Source: Hormiphora californensis (lineage: Eukaryota; Ctenophora; Tentaculata; Cydippida; Pleurobrachiidae). Taken from it: a stretch of 64,000 nucleotides of DNA. The stretch covers positions 10,080,947 through 10,144,946 of the forward strand of contig CM035350.1 of NCBI GenBank assembly GCA_020137815.1, in the 5' to 3' direction. The notes under the pieces were generated by a model, which did not search any database, was not told where the DNA came from, and worked only from the letters and a program-made list of their open reading frames with translations. Positions 13,059-25,279 of the stretch are shown piece by piece (within the stretch, counting starts at the first letter, position 1; every line of letters begins with the position of its first letter). The position numbers were made by a program, and so were the translations under genes.

Positions 13059-13762
13059 TTAGTTTGAGAAAAAGGTTGATTCTTCAAGAAAAACAACGTA
13101 ACTAAAGAATATAGAAGATGGAGATAAAGAGAGAGATAGGGAGAAGGAAAGTAAGAAAGAGGAATCTGGAATACTTTGACAGGTTGTAAGTTACACTGGA
13201 CCAACAATGTAATCATGCTCTGTGACCCTCTCATGCTAGTTGCTACACCGACCTATTAGACGAGTATACTGTATAGCCCGATTCTTGACATTGTGTCATG
13301 GCGTACTCAGTCTTTTTAGAGGGGGGAGTAAGGCACTTTGTGAGAAAAAGAAAACTGCACTGTTTTAGGGTTTTAAAAGGCTATCTTGGGAGGTATGTAA
13401 CAACTGCTTATAAGTAAAAACTGTTTTCTCCTTTTATAAAACCGAATTTGCACCAAACCAAAAAGAGGACAATCAACTTTAATTAAATTCTCTCATTTTC
13501 TATTGTCTTCTTTTTGGTTATATGGGATGCACTTTAATAATATTTTGCGTATTTATATAAAGTAAGAAACAGAATGAATTGTTAATATTTGAAAAAAACA
13601 CTTTTCTCTCTTTCTCGTGGGAATTATAATAAACGGGGGTTTTGGAATGCCGTGGAAAACATATCAAAATACCTTCTCGTTATTGTGCAAATACACTCTC
13701 TCTCTCTTCTTTCACGGTGCTAAATAAACAGTATACTAGCGACGAAAACAAACCCAGCTTAT

Positions 13763-13779
13763 CACACACACACACACAC

Positions 13780-13850
<71 letters not shown>

Positions 13851-14009
13851 CACACACACACACACACACGCGTGTGTAAACGCTACATGTTGGAGCTACA
13901 AACACACAAACTCTCTTTCTTTCTCTCTCTCTCTCTATCTCTCTTTCTCTCTCTCTCTCTCTCTTTCTCTTTTCTCTCTCCCTTTCCTTTTCTCTCTCCC
14001 TTTCTCTCT
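13763..14009. repeat. (CA)n microsatellite followed by a (CT)n-rich tract
   Basis: A run of CA, broken by regularly spaced CG dinucleotides, spans 13763-13872; a TC-rich tract follows at about 13913-14009. Translations through it are only TH and SL repeats. Confidence 0.95.
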
Positions 14010-14163
14010 CTTTCACAGTTCACTATCATTCCCTCAACAATATGCTATACTTCATTTATTCAGTCTTTATCCGTATTGCTACTGAATCAAATCCCTCCTC
14101 TCTATCCGGACAGCGTGACGGCGGTAGTTCAATATTATACAGTTCACAAATAATTTGGCGGGG

Positions 14164-14245
14164 AGTAACTATGGTAACCAATTAGTGTAACTATGGTAAC
14201 CAATTAGTGTAACTATGGTAACCAATTAGTGTAACTATGGTAACC
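14164..14245. repeat. 22-bp tandem repeat, about four copies
   Basis: Four copies of GTAACTATGGTAACCAATTA lie directly next to the stop codon of the alternative tetraspan exon (14249-14251, - strand). Confidence 0.85.
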
Positions 14246-14248
14246 CCC

Positions 14249-14373
14249 TCACATCCAGGTTGTATTAATATTTTCCCTGCTACCAGTTCCATTCCGTTTC
14301 ACTGCGTATTGGTGATCGTTCAGGGCGCTCTTGCTAGCACATCCACTAAACACAGCCACGAAAATTGCCGTAC
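14249..14373 (-). CDS. Alternative last exon of the four-transmembrane protein
   Basis: On the - strand a TATTTCAG acceptor at 14374 opens a 125-nt exon ending in TGA at 14249-14251. It begins with two bases that complete the split codon left by the donor near 15641, in the same phase as the exon at 14891-14984. It codes for a hydrophobic start (TAIFVAVFSG) that could finish TM4, and then a tail different from the other exon: residues lead to NDHQYAVKRNG instead of a YKAKNQRR tail. It lies downstream of the first terminal exon, so a longer transcript would be needed. Inferred from splice signal, phase and hydrophobicity only. Confidence 0.5.
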
Positions 14374-14890
14374 CTGAAATACCAGGGAGAGGGGGATGTT
14401 AGGCTTCACAGTGCTGTAACAGTGGTGTTCTGTCATTGTACGTAGTATAGTGTTCGAGGGCCCTGTGCTGTGCTAGTATGTGAGGGCCCTACATGTGTGT
14501 GAGGGCGATTAGAACATTCTGAACAGTCATGCATGATGCAGTTATATGTTAAAAAGAGAGGGCTCCTATATTCCCTCACACACAGACACACACACAGTGA
14601 TGGTATAACAATAGGTTTACACATGGCTGGCTGACACTCGGTCTGAAACCTCTCTAAACAATGAAAAACAAATTGGTGGGATTGTGATTGTTTGTCAGTC
14701 GGTCTGAGTATCCATGCAAACAGGGCACATGCGGTGGAGAGTAAGGGGGCTGCAGCAAAAAATCACGCACACAACTCGGGTAAAGAAAGGGAGGGGGCAC
14801 ACTCAGCTAATTTCGTGATTTTTTTTTGCACAAAAGGAAGAGGTGCGTACCTAAAAAAGAGAGAGGGACAAGGTGACGACACAGGGCCCC

Positions 14891-16733
14891 CTACATGTGT
14901 CTAAACGCTGCGTCTCTTCGTTGGTTCTTAGCTTTATACGCAGCAATTATGTTCAGCCCGGTTAGGAAGATGATAACACCTGGCAACGGGCAATGTGTGA
15001 GGAGTGTGGACAAAATGTGAGGAGTGTGGACAAATTGTGAGGAGTGTGGACAAAATGTGAGGAATGTGGACAAATTGTGAGGAGTGTGGACAGAATGTGA
15101 AGAGTGTGGACAGAATGTGAGGAGTGTGGACACAATGTGAGGAGTGTGGACAGAATGTGAGGAGTGTGGACAGAATGTGAGGAGTGTGAACAGAATGTGA
15201 GGAGTCTGGACAGAATGTGAGGAGTGTGGACAGAATGTGAGGAGTCTTGACAGAATGTGAGGAGTGTGGACAGAATGTGAGGAGTGTGGACAGAATGTGA
15301 GGAGTGTGGAAAAAATGTGAGGAGTGTGGACAGAATGTGAGGAGTGTGGACAAAATGTGAGGAGTGTGAACAGAATGTGAGGAGTACGGAACAAGTGATA
15401 AAAAGCCGGAGCCGTTTACTTTTTTCTGGAAAACATTCAGAACGATGGTGATAGAAACTTTGATTGGGAATGAAGGGGGTTATTTTATGCGGAGCAAGCC
15501 CAAATAGCCGAGACTCATACAACCCGATATAGCGCAAGCTGTAATAATCGTACACACTCACACACACACGCACATAGAAAGAAGAGAATCTCACTACGCA
15601 TGCTCACTTATTCACACACACACAATATCATACACAACTTACATGCTGTAGCGACAGCTCCGTAGATAGCCCAGGATAGTTGGCAGATTCCAAGACTAAA
15701 GGCGGCGAATTTAGTTCCAGTGTCGGAGGGGTTTGTGCAGAATTCATTCAGGGTAGAGTTGGTATGCCATGTAGCACAGAACATTATTATCGCAGCAGTT
15801 AGGCACAGAGCTGAAAAGGGAAGGGGTTAGGGAATGGGTTTGAAGAAGAGGGTTGTCAGACATGAGGGGTCGAGAGAGTTTGATATCATACTGTGTCAGT
15901 GTTGTAGTAGATAATAGTAAGGTAATTTAGGAAGTGATTTGGTTTTGTTTGTACAAAGGGCCAAAATTAGTATTGACTGCTTTTGTAGTAGTGGTATTGT
16001 TGATCTTTATTGAGGTCTCTCTCAACACAGTACACTATAATGTGTGCAGCAGTACTTCAATACAGATACTCAGAGTCTGAGTCTTAGAGAGTGAAAAAAG
16101 AAGGATATCTCAGATATCTTTGGATCAGGCCTACACTGGAAATATATGTAAAAAAACCCAGTAAGGTAGGAGCACAGATGGAACTCCCTGTCTATAATGG
16201 GTATGTACGCAGTGATGCCCAAATATGGGCATGTACGTGATGCCCAAATATGGTCAATTTACCTGCTAGAATGTTCCACACGACCATCATGATGAGCATG
16301 GTTCCCTGGCTCTTGATAGCAACACACTCAGTAACGGTGATGTTCCACAGAGAGATCAGGATAAATAGCATTCCTGTGGAGGGAGGAATATTAGGGGATG
16401 GGAGAAAGGAGTATTAGGAAATGGGATGTTGGGTGGGACAATTCCTGGAGTTGTAAAAGGGTTGATTTTGAGGAGAAATACTGGTTGAACAGCTAATTTT
16501 CATAAAACTAGTTTGTGATATAACCCAATATGAAGCTTGCCGAGATCTCTTCAGCAGTGTAACAGCAGGAAACGCAATAACTATTCGGTGTGGTAGCTGG
16601 CCTAATATATTATTACAACTATTATTACTTTATATTACTACTTTTACTACTTTTCTGTGTGACAGTGTGTAGGGTGATGAGTGTTGTTGGGCGTGGAGGA
16701 GTGTGTGGGTTAGAAAGAAGAGAGAGAGAGAGA

Positions 16734-16803
<70 letters not shown>

Positions 16804-17990
16804 GTACATTCTGTATACATGTATGGAGAAGGAGTATGAGAGAGAGAATTAATTAACATGAGTATGTCAAAATGTTTCCCCCTGCTTGAGATTGATATGC
16901 AAGAAGAGGTAGTGAAGGAAAAGGATAGCTCATAGAGAACACAGGAGAGAGAGGTAAAATGGGGATAAATATAGTCACAGTGAGATTGCACATAAACAAA
17001 GAAAGTTGTGAAGAAGAAGAGAAGTATGTGTGTGCCCAGAAGAAGTAACCTAAAAATGAATGTTTTCTCTCTCTCTTACCAGAAGCGTAGATGATCATGA
17101 TGGCCTTTTCTTCCATTTTATTCCACTGATTCCAGTTTGTATTAAAACTCCAGGTGTATTTAGTATAACTGGTTCTGGGGGAGATGGTAGTTTAGTTTCA
17201 TCTAGGGTTTACAGATGTCGTGTTTACAGTTTCCTTTTTAATTAGTAACTCCCCTAACTAATTATCCTAATTACCCGTTTTCGTCGGTTTCGGTATCAAC
17301 AAGATCACCTCCGCTGCTAATAAGACCGTAGCTATACGTTTTATAGTCCTGGTATTTGGCTGCATCACTGGTCTGAAGAGGAAGAAGGGTTAGAGATGTA
17401 GATACTGGTCTGGGAATGAGGATGGTTAGAGATGTAATATGTAGTAAAGGGTAGATCGATGTGATATACCTAGTATGTTGAGAGTTAGTAGGAGTGACAT
17501 ACAGTTATTAGTGATCCGATTTCAGTAAAAATAATGACGTAACGACTAACACCGGATCAGCCTATCTCTCCCTCCCTCCCTCCCTCTAGTCTTTATAGCT
17601 CTATACTACCTCTCTAACTCTTTACCTATCTGTAGGGAAATCAAACAGCGTGTGTAACACGGATATTGGATACGGTACCTCACCCTCTTACTAATATAAT
17701 TCCCACATCCCACAGCTATTCTCTTCCTCAACACGCCTAATATTCTCATAATATGGCTTGTTATTTACATGGCCTCTCTCTCTTATTACATCCTAACAAA
17801 ACAAAACATTCATTCCCCCTTCCTTACCTTGATGTCTCCCTCCAACACATTCCCCTTACCTTGATGTCTCTCTCCAGCCAGGCGGGTGAGATGAGGGCCA
17901 GGGAGCCCATTAGGAAGGCTAGGAAGGTAAGGAGTCCGATAGTGAACCTCAGACATGGGAAATACCTGCAACACGTTCCACAACCCATGG
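14891..17990 (-). CDS. Four-transmembrane (claudin/PMP22-like architecture) membrane protein
   Basis: Approximate - strand exons are 17867-17990, 17272-17372, 17088-17188, 16262-16376, 15641-15813 and 14891-14984. The ATG at 17990 opens a cysteine-rich start (MGCGTCCRYFPC), then TM1 (IGLLTFLAFLMGSLALI). A first extracellular loop follows with a potential N-glycosylation site (NGTS), then TM2 (IMIIYASGMLFILISLW), TM3 (LIMMVVWNILAALCLTAAII), a second loop with two cysteines, and TM4 ending at a basic tail (KAKNQRRDAAF). Two short loops and four helices match the claudin/PMP22/clarin-type fold, but the claudin W-GLW-C-C signature is not seen, so the family is not assigned. Early cysteines could be palmitoylated (inference). 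The last intron contains the 14995-15393 minisatellite. Phases are consistent at all junctions I checked. Confidence 0.7.
14995..15393. repeat. 20-bp minisatellite in a tetraspan gene intron
   Basis: About twenty copies of TGAGGAGTGTGGACAGAATG lie in tandem, with few substitutions. The long open frames across it on the - strand (HSVHTPHILSTL repeats) are by-products of a repeat lacking stops. Confidence 0.95.
16717..16799. repeat. (GA)n microsatellite
   Basis: A GA run with two GT interruptions, inside an intron of the tetraspan gene. Confidence 0.95.
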
Positions 17991-18015
17991 TGCTACACGA
18001 GGGGGAACGGGGGTT

Positions 18016-18049
<34 letters not shown>

Positions 18050-18191
18050 CACAATTTCAAAAAGGGGCTTCTCCTGAATATATTCAAACGTGGTAAAAAT
18101 GTATAAAACGGAAACACAGTAGAAATTGTAGCAATAAAACTTTCCCAGGGTTAAAACATTAAGCAAGCAACAAGACAAAGAGAGAGATGCA

Positions 18192-19143
18192 TTACAGGCA
18201 CGTGATGCCAACATCAGCCATTATTTTAGAAAGTGCCCCCTTCTGTTCACCAGATAGAGGTTGAATTGGAGACCTAGAGGGACCTCCATAAAGCCCCACT
18301 GCATCGCAGACATACTTCAATCCCGCAATACCAAACTGAGCAGTAACAGGCAGTGTTGGGTGCAATTAGTCGATACTGCAGCTCCAGGGATTCATCAACT
18401 CCAGTAACCAGCTGATCATGCAACTTACAAACTTCATCACCCATCACATTAGCAAGTGCTGCTACTGCCCCCACAGCACCAACACTGTAACTAGCTTTCA
18501 TAAAACTAGCAGATCCCGCCAAGATCTGGAAATCTTTCCCACTCGTCAAGTGAGCTATCTGTCCAATTCTCACCACGCTACCACCACTCTCCTTAACCCC
18601 AATAACATTATCGTGCGCAGCAAGGTCGGCAATAACCGGTACAGGCATATCTAACCCGGTATTACCAGGCACATTATACAGAATTACAGGGATAGGGGAG
18701 GCATCAGCGACCCGTGTAAAATGCTCTTTAAATGCAGTTCCTGACATGGATCCTTTGTAGAAACAGGGAGTGTAAATTAGAGCAGTAGTTGCCCCTGCCT
18801 TGGCTATCTCACTAACACATTCAATGGTTAGCTTGGTACTCTCTGCTCCGGCCCCTCCAATGATAATTTTCTCCGTGTCCTCTTCTCGAACGGTTTCCAC
18901 CAATTTACACTTTTCAGCCAGGGACAAGTACTGGAACTCTCCATTGCTGCCCAGAACAGTGTAGCCCAGATATGGTTTCTTCTTCCAAATACTCATGTTG
19001 CCCCTCAATTTGGCTAGATCTAACTCCTCTGAGGAATCGAAGGGGGTCGGGATGGGAGGGAAAACGCCTGACAAGCTGACCCTAGTTGACATTGTTCGGG
19101 CGAAGAACGATGCAGCAGTATGCATCCGAGTAATTCGTAACAT
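18192..19143 (-). CDS. HOGA1: 4-hydroxy-2-oxoglutarate aldolase-like (DHDPS family), one frameshift
   Basis: An intronless - strand frame from the ATG at 19143 encodes a Ser/Thr/Arg-rich leader (possible mitochondrial presequence) and a DHDPS/HOGA-type TIM barrel. Visible family marks are GVFPPIPTPF near the start, GSNGEFQYLS in the substrate loop, the YNVPGNTG motif with the catalytic tyrosine, and GVKESGGS with the Schiff-base lysine. HOGA1 cleaves 4-hydroxy-2-oxoglutarate to pyruvate and glyoxylate in hydroxyproline breakdown. After RLIAPNTA the frame breaks: the expected ending (VTAQFGIAGLKYVCDAVG, then a C-terminal helix to TAA at 18192) continues in another frame, implying one extra base near 18346-18352. 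An assembly error or a young retrocopy could explain an intronless, singly broken gene in an intron-rich region. The symbol is by family resemblance; the bacterial DapA-like aldolases are the alternative. Confidence 0.8.
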
Positions 19144-19697
19144 ATTCTAAAATGCTTGAACTGATGAAAACTACTTATTTATGCAACAAGTTACTGGTTA
19201 CAGGCGTAGACTCGGAAAATTAAAAAAATTGAGCGTGGTGCACCAAAAAAAATTAAAAATCTCAAACTCAGAAGAAATGTCTTTTGATCTTGCGCGCTTG
19301 AGCGCGCGTAGTTGGCAACGAAGAAAAATTAAATTTGTGCGTTACATTTTAAGCCGATCGCCCACGCCAATTGCAATTTCAGTTTTGCAAAATCTCGGAG
19401 ATTCAGATCTCAAGAAAAAGTTCCGACGGGCCGTCTCCCGAAACGCTCTCAGTCCAGATTCCGGAGTCCCCTGACCCCCGTAGAACCTATTTGTAGAGGG
19501 TGACACGCCCCTTGAAGATAGCTGCCACCCTTGGCCAGCGTTAAAATCTGGGTGTTTGGAGTGTCAGCACCCACGGTTTTTAGGGTTAGAGCCAAAGAAG
19601 GGTTAGGGTTGATGTTTGGGTTGGGGTTAGGCCTTGACATTCCTATCAGATAAACTTTGGATTGGCTAAAACGGTTGAGTGGTTTAGCGGGTAAAGT

Positions 19698-19842
19698 CCA
19701 TTTTTTTTCAACTGTTCACCCAAAAACTGAAATTTAATAAAAATTAGAATTTGGGTGGCGCGCGCTATACGTTAACATGTGATAAACGCGCAAAACAATT
19801 CCGCGCACGACTTTGGGGGGTGAACAGTTGAAAAAAAATGGA
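19698..19842. mobile_element. Foldback (MITE-like) element with 24-bp inverted arms
   Basis: CCATTTTTTTTCAACTGTTC at 19698-19717 is matched in reverse complement at 19822-19841, and the arms extend by CACCC/GGGTG. The interior has GCGCGC-rich sequence. No coding capacity. From 19843 to 20640 I see no gene. Confidence 0.7.
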
Positions 19843-20639
19843 GTATAGAGCCATTTTAGTGCAGGGTACTTTTTTGGTAGCGCACACCTGTAAACAGGCC
19901 ACGAAACACCCAGATCGTAACGGCGCCCGCCACCCTTACCCGGACGCACCTAGACCCGCTGACCTAACTTAACAACTCTAGGTTCGCAGTTTGCACCTGC
20001 TAGGATTTATCAATTCAGATCACTCATGAAGTATGAACGCTGATTATTGCACCCTAAAAACCGGGTTCGGCTGTAGGGCAGAGCCGCGAGGCGCGAGCAG
20101 TGTCTAGGCGAAAATTTAAGGTGCAAATTCTTCATGAACTGCCATGCCCAAAACCCTGGCTACGCCACTGTCCAGGGTCTGCAAGCCCCTGAAAATTGTA
20201 AAAATCTGAGAATGCTTGAAAAGAGGAAACTAAAATTTTCCGTAAATGTTCGCAGAAATCTCTTAGTCCAGCACTTCCACACCATTGCATTTAGTTTATA
20301 ATAACGGCTGATACCACCAACCCTAAACTCAGATCTACAGGATCTATGCAGGAATAAAAATCTACTAACAACCCCCCTGTGCTATAGATTTTATTATGGG
20401 TACTACAATGGAGTGAGAAGCGAGCTGTCTTATGTGATTCACTGATTTAACATGCCTAAGAAATCAATGTAGGTTATCACTTATCAGTCCTGTATTTTCA
20501 TATTGTTTAATTCAATGTGCACGTTGCCAGCCCAGTATTTTGTTTAAAACTTTTCTAAATCTTACCTTTATAAACTCTTTTCAGAAAAGGAAAAAAGAAG
20601 AATGGAGGAAAGTCAAAGAAGGGACCCAAATCAGTGAGT

Positions 20640-21453
20640 AACTCCCCCCTCCTTCCCCCCCCCTCCTTCCCCCCCCCCCTCCCCTCCCTCCCCACCGCTC
20701 CCCCCCTCCCTTCCACCCTCCAGAGTAGTTTTACACCCTGTGTCCTAGCATGATGAAATACTTGACTAGCTTGACAGAAAATATGTGTTCTAATAAACAT
20801 AGACCTTCCCTCTATCTCTGTCATTTCTTCATCTCTAAGCCCACCCCCTCTTCCATTGTAATGGGTTGAGGGTGGGGGGATGTTGTCTAGGGTAAATTGG
20901 GGCAATTTGGGGGGGAACTGCCCCCGGGGGAGGACCCCGAGAAGGGAAACAGGCCCGAAGGGGAAACAAAAAAAAAAAAAAACCCCCCCCCCCCCCCCCT
21001 TTTTTTTAAAAAAAGGGGGGGGAAGTGAAGGCGGCCGCGAAAACAAAGGAAACGCGGGCCCCCTTTTCCCCCCCCACCCGGGAAATGGGAGCCTCTTCCC
21101 CTTCTCATTTCTTCGTCTCTTCCCCTTTGCGTACTGGGGAAAGGGAGAGGTAAGAGTCTAACAAATATCTATATCTCGCTTTTATCTTTTACTTCTATCT
21201 TCTCTCTCTCGACTCTCTCTCCCCTCTCTGCGTGTCATTAAAATCTCAGATGGGGGAAAATACGGGGTTAAAAATGGTTGTACTAGGATCTTTGTATCTT
21301 TTACGTTTTAAACTATATGACAACGACGGTTTTTTCCTTTTTTTTTTGTTTTGGGGGGAGCCCCTGGGGTTTTTTTTTTTTTGAATTTCTTTATTATGCC
21401 CAAAAAAAAAAAAGGGGGGGGAAGGGGGGGGAAAAAGGGGGGGCGGGGGGGGG

Positions 21454-21490
<37 letters not shown>

Positions 21491-21800
21491 AAGGGGCCCC
21501 CAGACCCCCCCCCCCCTTTTTTTAAAAAACCGAAACCCCCCCCCCCCCCCCCTTTTTTCCCCCCCTCCCCCTTTTCCCCCCCGGGGAAATTTTTAAAATT
21601 TTTTTCTTCTTCTTTCCCTTTTTCTCCTCTTTTTCTTTCTTCCTCCCATTTTCTTCTCCCCTTTTCCTCCTTTCTTTTTTCCCTTTTTTTTTTTTTTTTT
21701 GGGCTTTTTGGGGGGGGGCGGGGGGTTTTTTTTTTTTTTTTTTTTTTTTTTTGGGTCTTCTCCCCTCTATCCCCTTTTTCAGCCCTCCCCCCCCCCCTAG
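20640..21800. other. Homopolymer-rich, probably unreliable assembly stretch
   Basis: Poly-C, poly-G, poly-A and poly-T runs of 10-40 bases abut each other, especially at 20960-21030 and 21340-21760. This is unlike the rest of the window and typical of unpolished single-molecule consensus. Open frames here (poly-Pro, poly-Gly, poly-Phe) should not be annotated. The next stretch, 21800-22570, shows no gene. Confidence 0.75.
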
Positions 21801-22569
21801 AGTCGAAAAACAGAGAATTCGTGGTATTAGGAAAAATTTTTAAAAGTAGAAAACTAAAAAAGAACAACAAAAAGAAATATTGGGGACCAAAAAATATATA
21901 GTTTTTTTTAGTATAATGAACGGAAAGTTCAAAACATCGAACTGATCAAGGACAGTGGGGTTCTAAGGTTCATTTTTCCCATTTCCCGGAAAAGACCCAC
22001 TCCCCTTTAACAAAAAAGCGCAACAAATCATAGCAATAAGAAACACAGTCCCAATAACAACTGTTACTATTGTAACTATCCTTGTCGACTCTCTCTCCAC
22101 GCACATCCCTTCCCCATTATCAGTGTCATGTGTGCAGTACTCATCAGATAGACATGTCCTGAAATTGGATCCCTGTTTTTTTCCCCGTTAACACCCCGTA
22201 CAGTAAACAGTAGCAAATTTGATTGCAAAGGGGGTGTCCCCTCCCAGTTTAGCACTTTGTATTAGACTTTTCAACTGGATCGTCTTGTAGGGAGATGTGA
22301 AGGAGACACAGGAATACAGCTTTAGATATTTATACTAAAAAAAGTAAAATATGAAGAATATATTTTCCAGGCGACACAACTAAGTTTTAAATACAATTTC
22401 AAACCTTTTATTCAAAAGTATTTCAACGAAATTTTTGGCCTTTCCAGTAATTAAGCCTTCTATTCTGTATCCTCTTGTCCGAAAAGAAAACTAAAATTTG
22501 ATCCCGATAGTTTGACATTCGTGAAAGAAAATTAAAAGAGTATAAACTGAAAAAATTTGGGTCATAATT

Positions 22570-22931
22570 TAAGAACCGGTATAGGGTGAAACACGTAAGA
22601 TTGGGGAAGGGGTTTGGGAACGAGAATATAAATTTTGGAATATAAATGGGAAAAAGAAAAGAGAATGTGTTTTTTTTAGTTCTCCTTACGTCATCCCTCG
22701 TTTCCCCCGGAGTCATCCGTTTGAATAAAAAAACCGTATTCAAAAACAAACGCTTATCACCCAAAGAGACGCCCCGTCCTCCCAATACCATCCCCAAGTA
22801 CGCCGTTGTTTTTTGTTTGGTATTCATGTCAGGATCAGTCGTGTTAGGCAAATACTGAGCCTACCCCTGCCTACCACAGTGAGAGTGAGAGGACAACTCC
22901 AGACAGACACGACAAATGTGACTATACAACA
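22570..22931 (-). repeat. 3' LTR of the Ty3/Gypsy element
   Basis: Aligns end to end by eye with 31860-32245. On the - strand it starts TGTTGTATAG after a purine tract. Compared with the other copy it mainly lacks single bases and has altered homopolymers. Exact left edge uncertain by a few bases. Confidence 0.8.
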
Positions 22932-23719
22932 ATTCCCTCCACAAAGAAAAAATTGAGGTGAAACCTTTTTTTTTTTTGAATTTTCCTCACAGTTACACGT
23001 TGTTCATACATTTAATTTTTCGGCTTATAGGTAATTGCTTTTTTTAAATTCGTAATTTTTTGTTACGGCAATAGTTTCGTCTTATTTTGCTTTAAAGCAA
23101 ATTTTACGGCTGTTGTTTCGACATGGTTTGTCGTCATTTTTGACGCTAGGAGGAAAAAGAATATCAAACAACTCTCCCGGTGGAGAGAGAAGAATAACGA
23201 ATCTCCCCAAACTAGAACGTCTCCCTCCAAATCCAACTTCGTATTGACTCCGAAAAAACACCTGCACTCTCCGTACTCTAACGACGCCCCATGGGCCTGG
23301 AGAGCCCAAGTCCAGTACGTACACAATCCACAATCTCAACACGCTCCGACGTAACTTGGAGCACCAAACCTGCCGTAACTTGACCAGGTATAACGCCTGC
23401 ATGGCGTAGGAAGCCTCACTGGGTGAACCAGGACCACAACTTCAGAGAAAGGAGACCCCACCTGTACCAGATCTAAACCATTACTCTTCAGGGGGTTTTC
23501 AAAAAGAGTCCTCTTTTAGGATTAGGCTCAGACCAGTCCCGTCGTATTCCCTTAGGAATTCTGCGGAGCTAGACTCACCAGTCGTTAGCTGCACTTGGGA
23601 CCGTTACCACGTGTTTCCGAAGTTTGCCGCCGTCCTCGCCTTTTTCCTTCCTCTGGGAGTTGCAACCGGGATCTCCTAGGCACCTTAGGGGTGGCAAAAC
23701 CGAGCTTTCGAGAAAGAAG

Positions 23720-24175
23720 AAAGGCTCGATGTCCTCTACTACACCAGAATCGCTGTCCAGGACCAGCACCACGTCACCAGTACCAGTACCATCTCCAGTA
23801 GCACCACTAGTACCAGCACCACCTCAGCAGTAGTCCACTAGTACCAGACACCAAGTACCACCTTCTGCAGTAGTACCACCAGTACCAGCTACCATCGCCA
23901 GTACCACCATCACCAGTAACAGCACACCATCTCGAAACACAGTTACCACCAGCACCAGTAAACGAACCACCACATTCAGCACCAGTATCCCCAGCACAGT
24001 AACAGCACCACCATATTCAGCACCAGTATCCCAGCACCAGAACAGTACACCAGTATCAGCACCCAGTAGCACCAGCACCAGTACCAACATCAGCAGTAGA
24101 CCACAGTACCAGGCACACCACCAGCACATTCTCAGCCGCAAGAGCACCACAGACCAGCACCAGCACCGCACCACT
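23720..24175. repeat. CCAGTA/CCAGCA-rich simple repeat inside the retroelement
   Basis: Irregular copies of ACCAGTACCAGCACC fill this interval. It has no clear coding role; it lies between the 3' LTR and the pol remnants, where a degenerate or foreign insertion could sit. Confidence 0.8.
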
Positions 24176-25279
24176 ATTCGGGCTTCCTCAGCTACCGCGG
24201 AACTGATTCCGCAGAGCTAGGACTGACTCAGATTCCGTTTCCTGACCCTAGTTCCGCCATTCTGATCCTCAGTGAATGTAGTTGTCGCACTTGCATTCGG
24301 GTCATAGGAACTAAGACTATGATGTCATTCACCAGTCTCGGAACGTTAGCTATCTCGACATCCTCATTGAACGTGATACTAGGAGACGCGCTGGACAAGG
24401 TGTTCACCTTCTGTTCAGGGTTGAGTTCGGTCTATTGTCTAGTTTTGGGTTGCTCGGCTGCTTTCATCGGTTGTTCTTCTAGTGGGTAAAAGATGTAAAC
24501 ATTGTGCCTAGATAAAATCGTATTAGTGATTTGGGTGTGTTGTGTTTGTCGTGTAGTGTAAGTGATGGTAATTTGTATGGGACTTTTTTTTTATTTTTGA
24601 AATGCTAACACCTTTTTTCTCCCTTTTCTCTACTTCTATAATAATCTTCCAGTTTCAATTTGTGTCACTTCTCTTACGGACCCTTTTCCAGCGCACCGAA
24701 CTATTATCTGTTTTGGCCATATATTTTGATACATAACTAAATCGCGGCACTTCAAATAAGGACTTGATACTTTTTTCTCGTCTTCTGTGACACAAATATC
24801 TAGATCTTGCTGGTGCAACTGTTGGGTTTCTTAAATACTTTGGGAAATTTTCCTATGTAACTGGTACGCATGTGTTGTTTATATCATCCTGGCTCATTGT
24901 CTCGAATTTCTTTTTTTTTCTATACGTGTGTCATTTTCTACATACAAATCACTAGGCATGGTAAGATCACGTCCAAATACTAAGAAATTTGGTGAGAGTT
25001 TTTGTTCGGGGCACAAACAAGATTATTTTGAGCTAAAAACCAACATATTTTATATAAATATCGTAATTTTTTCCAATCATTAGCCTTGAGAAGGGATCTA
25101 AAACACTGTATTATCTGTTTGTTTGCGCTTTCGGCCTTGCCATTGCTCGGTGAAATTTGGCAGTTGTTTTGATATCCTGATATACAAAGGCTTTAAATAG
25201 CTTTCCATAATGACGACGTTAAAATCCTGTACCTAAGTCATGGCTAATAGAACGAGGAAACCAAATTTCAAAAACCAAT

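Noticed and set aside
13642-14085. 147-aa frame of TH and SL repeats
   Set aside because: Translation of CA and CT microsatellites.
14995-15393. CRISPR-like regular repeat array
   Set aside because: Units are contiguous with no unique spacers, and the context is a eukaryotic intron.
14891-15594. Long - strand frames rich in HSVHTPHILSTL repeats
   Set aside because: They are translations of a 20-bp minisatellite lacking stops; only the last 94 nt (14891-14984) behave as an exon.
21317-21901. 194-aa frame with poly-Pro and poly-Phe
   Set aside because: Pure homopolymer sequence, probably a consensus artefact.
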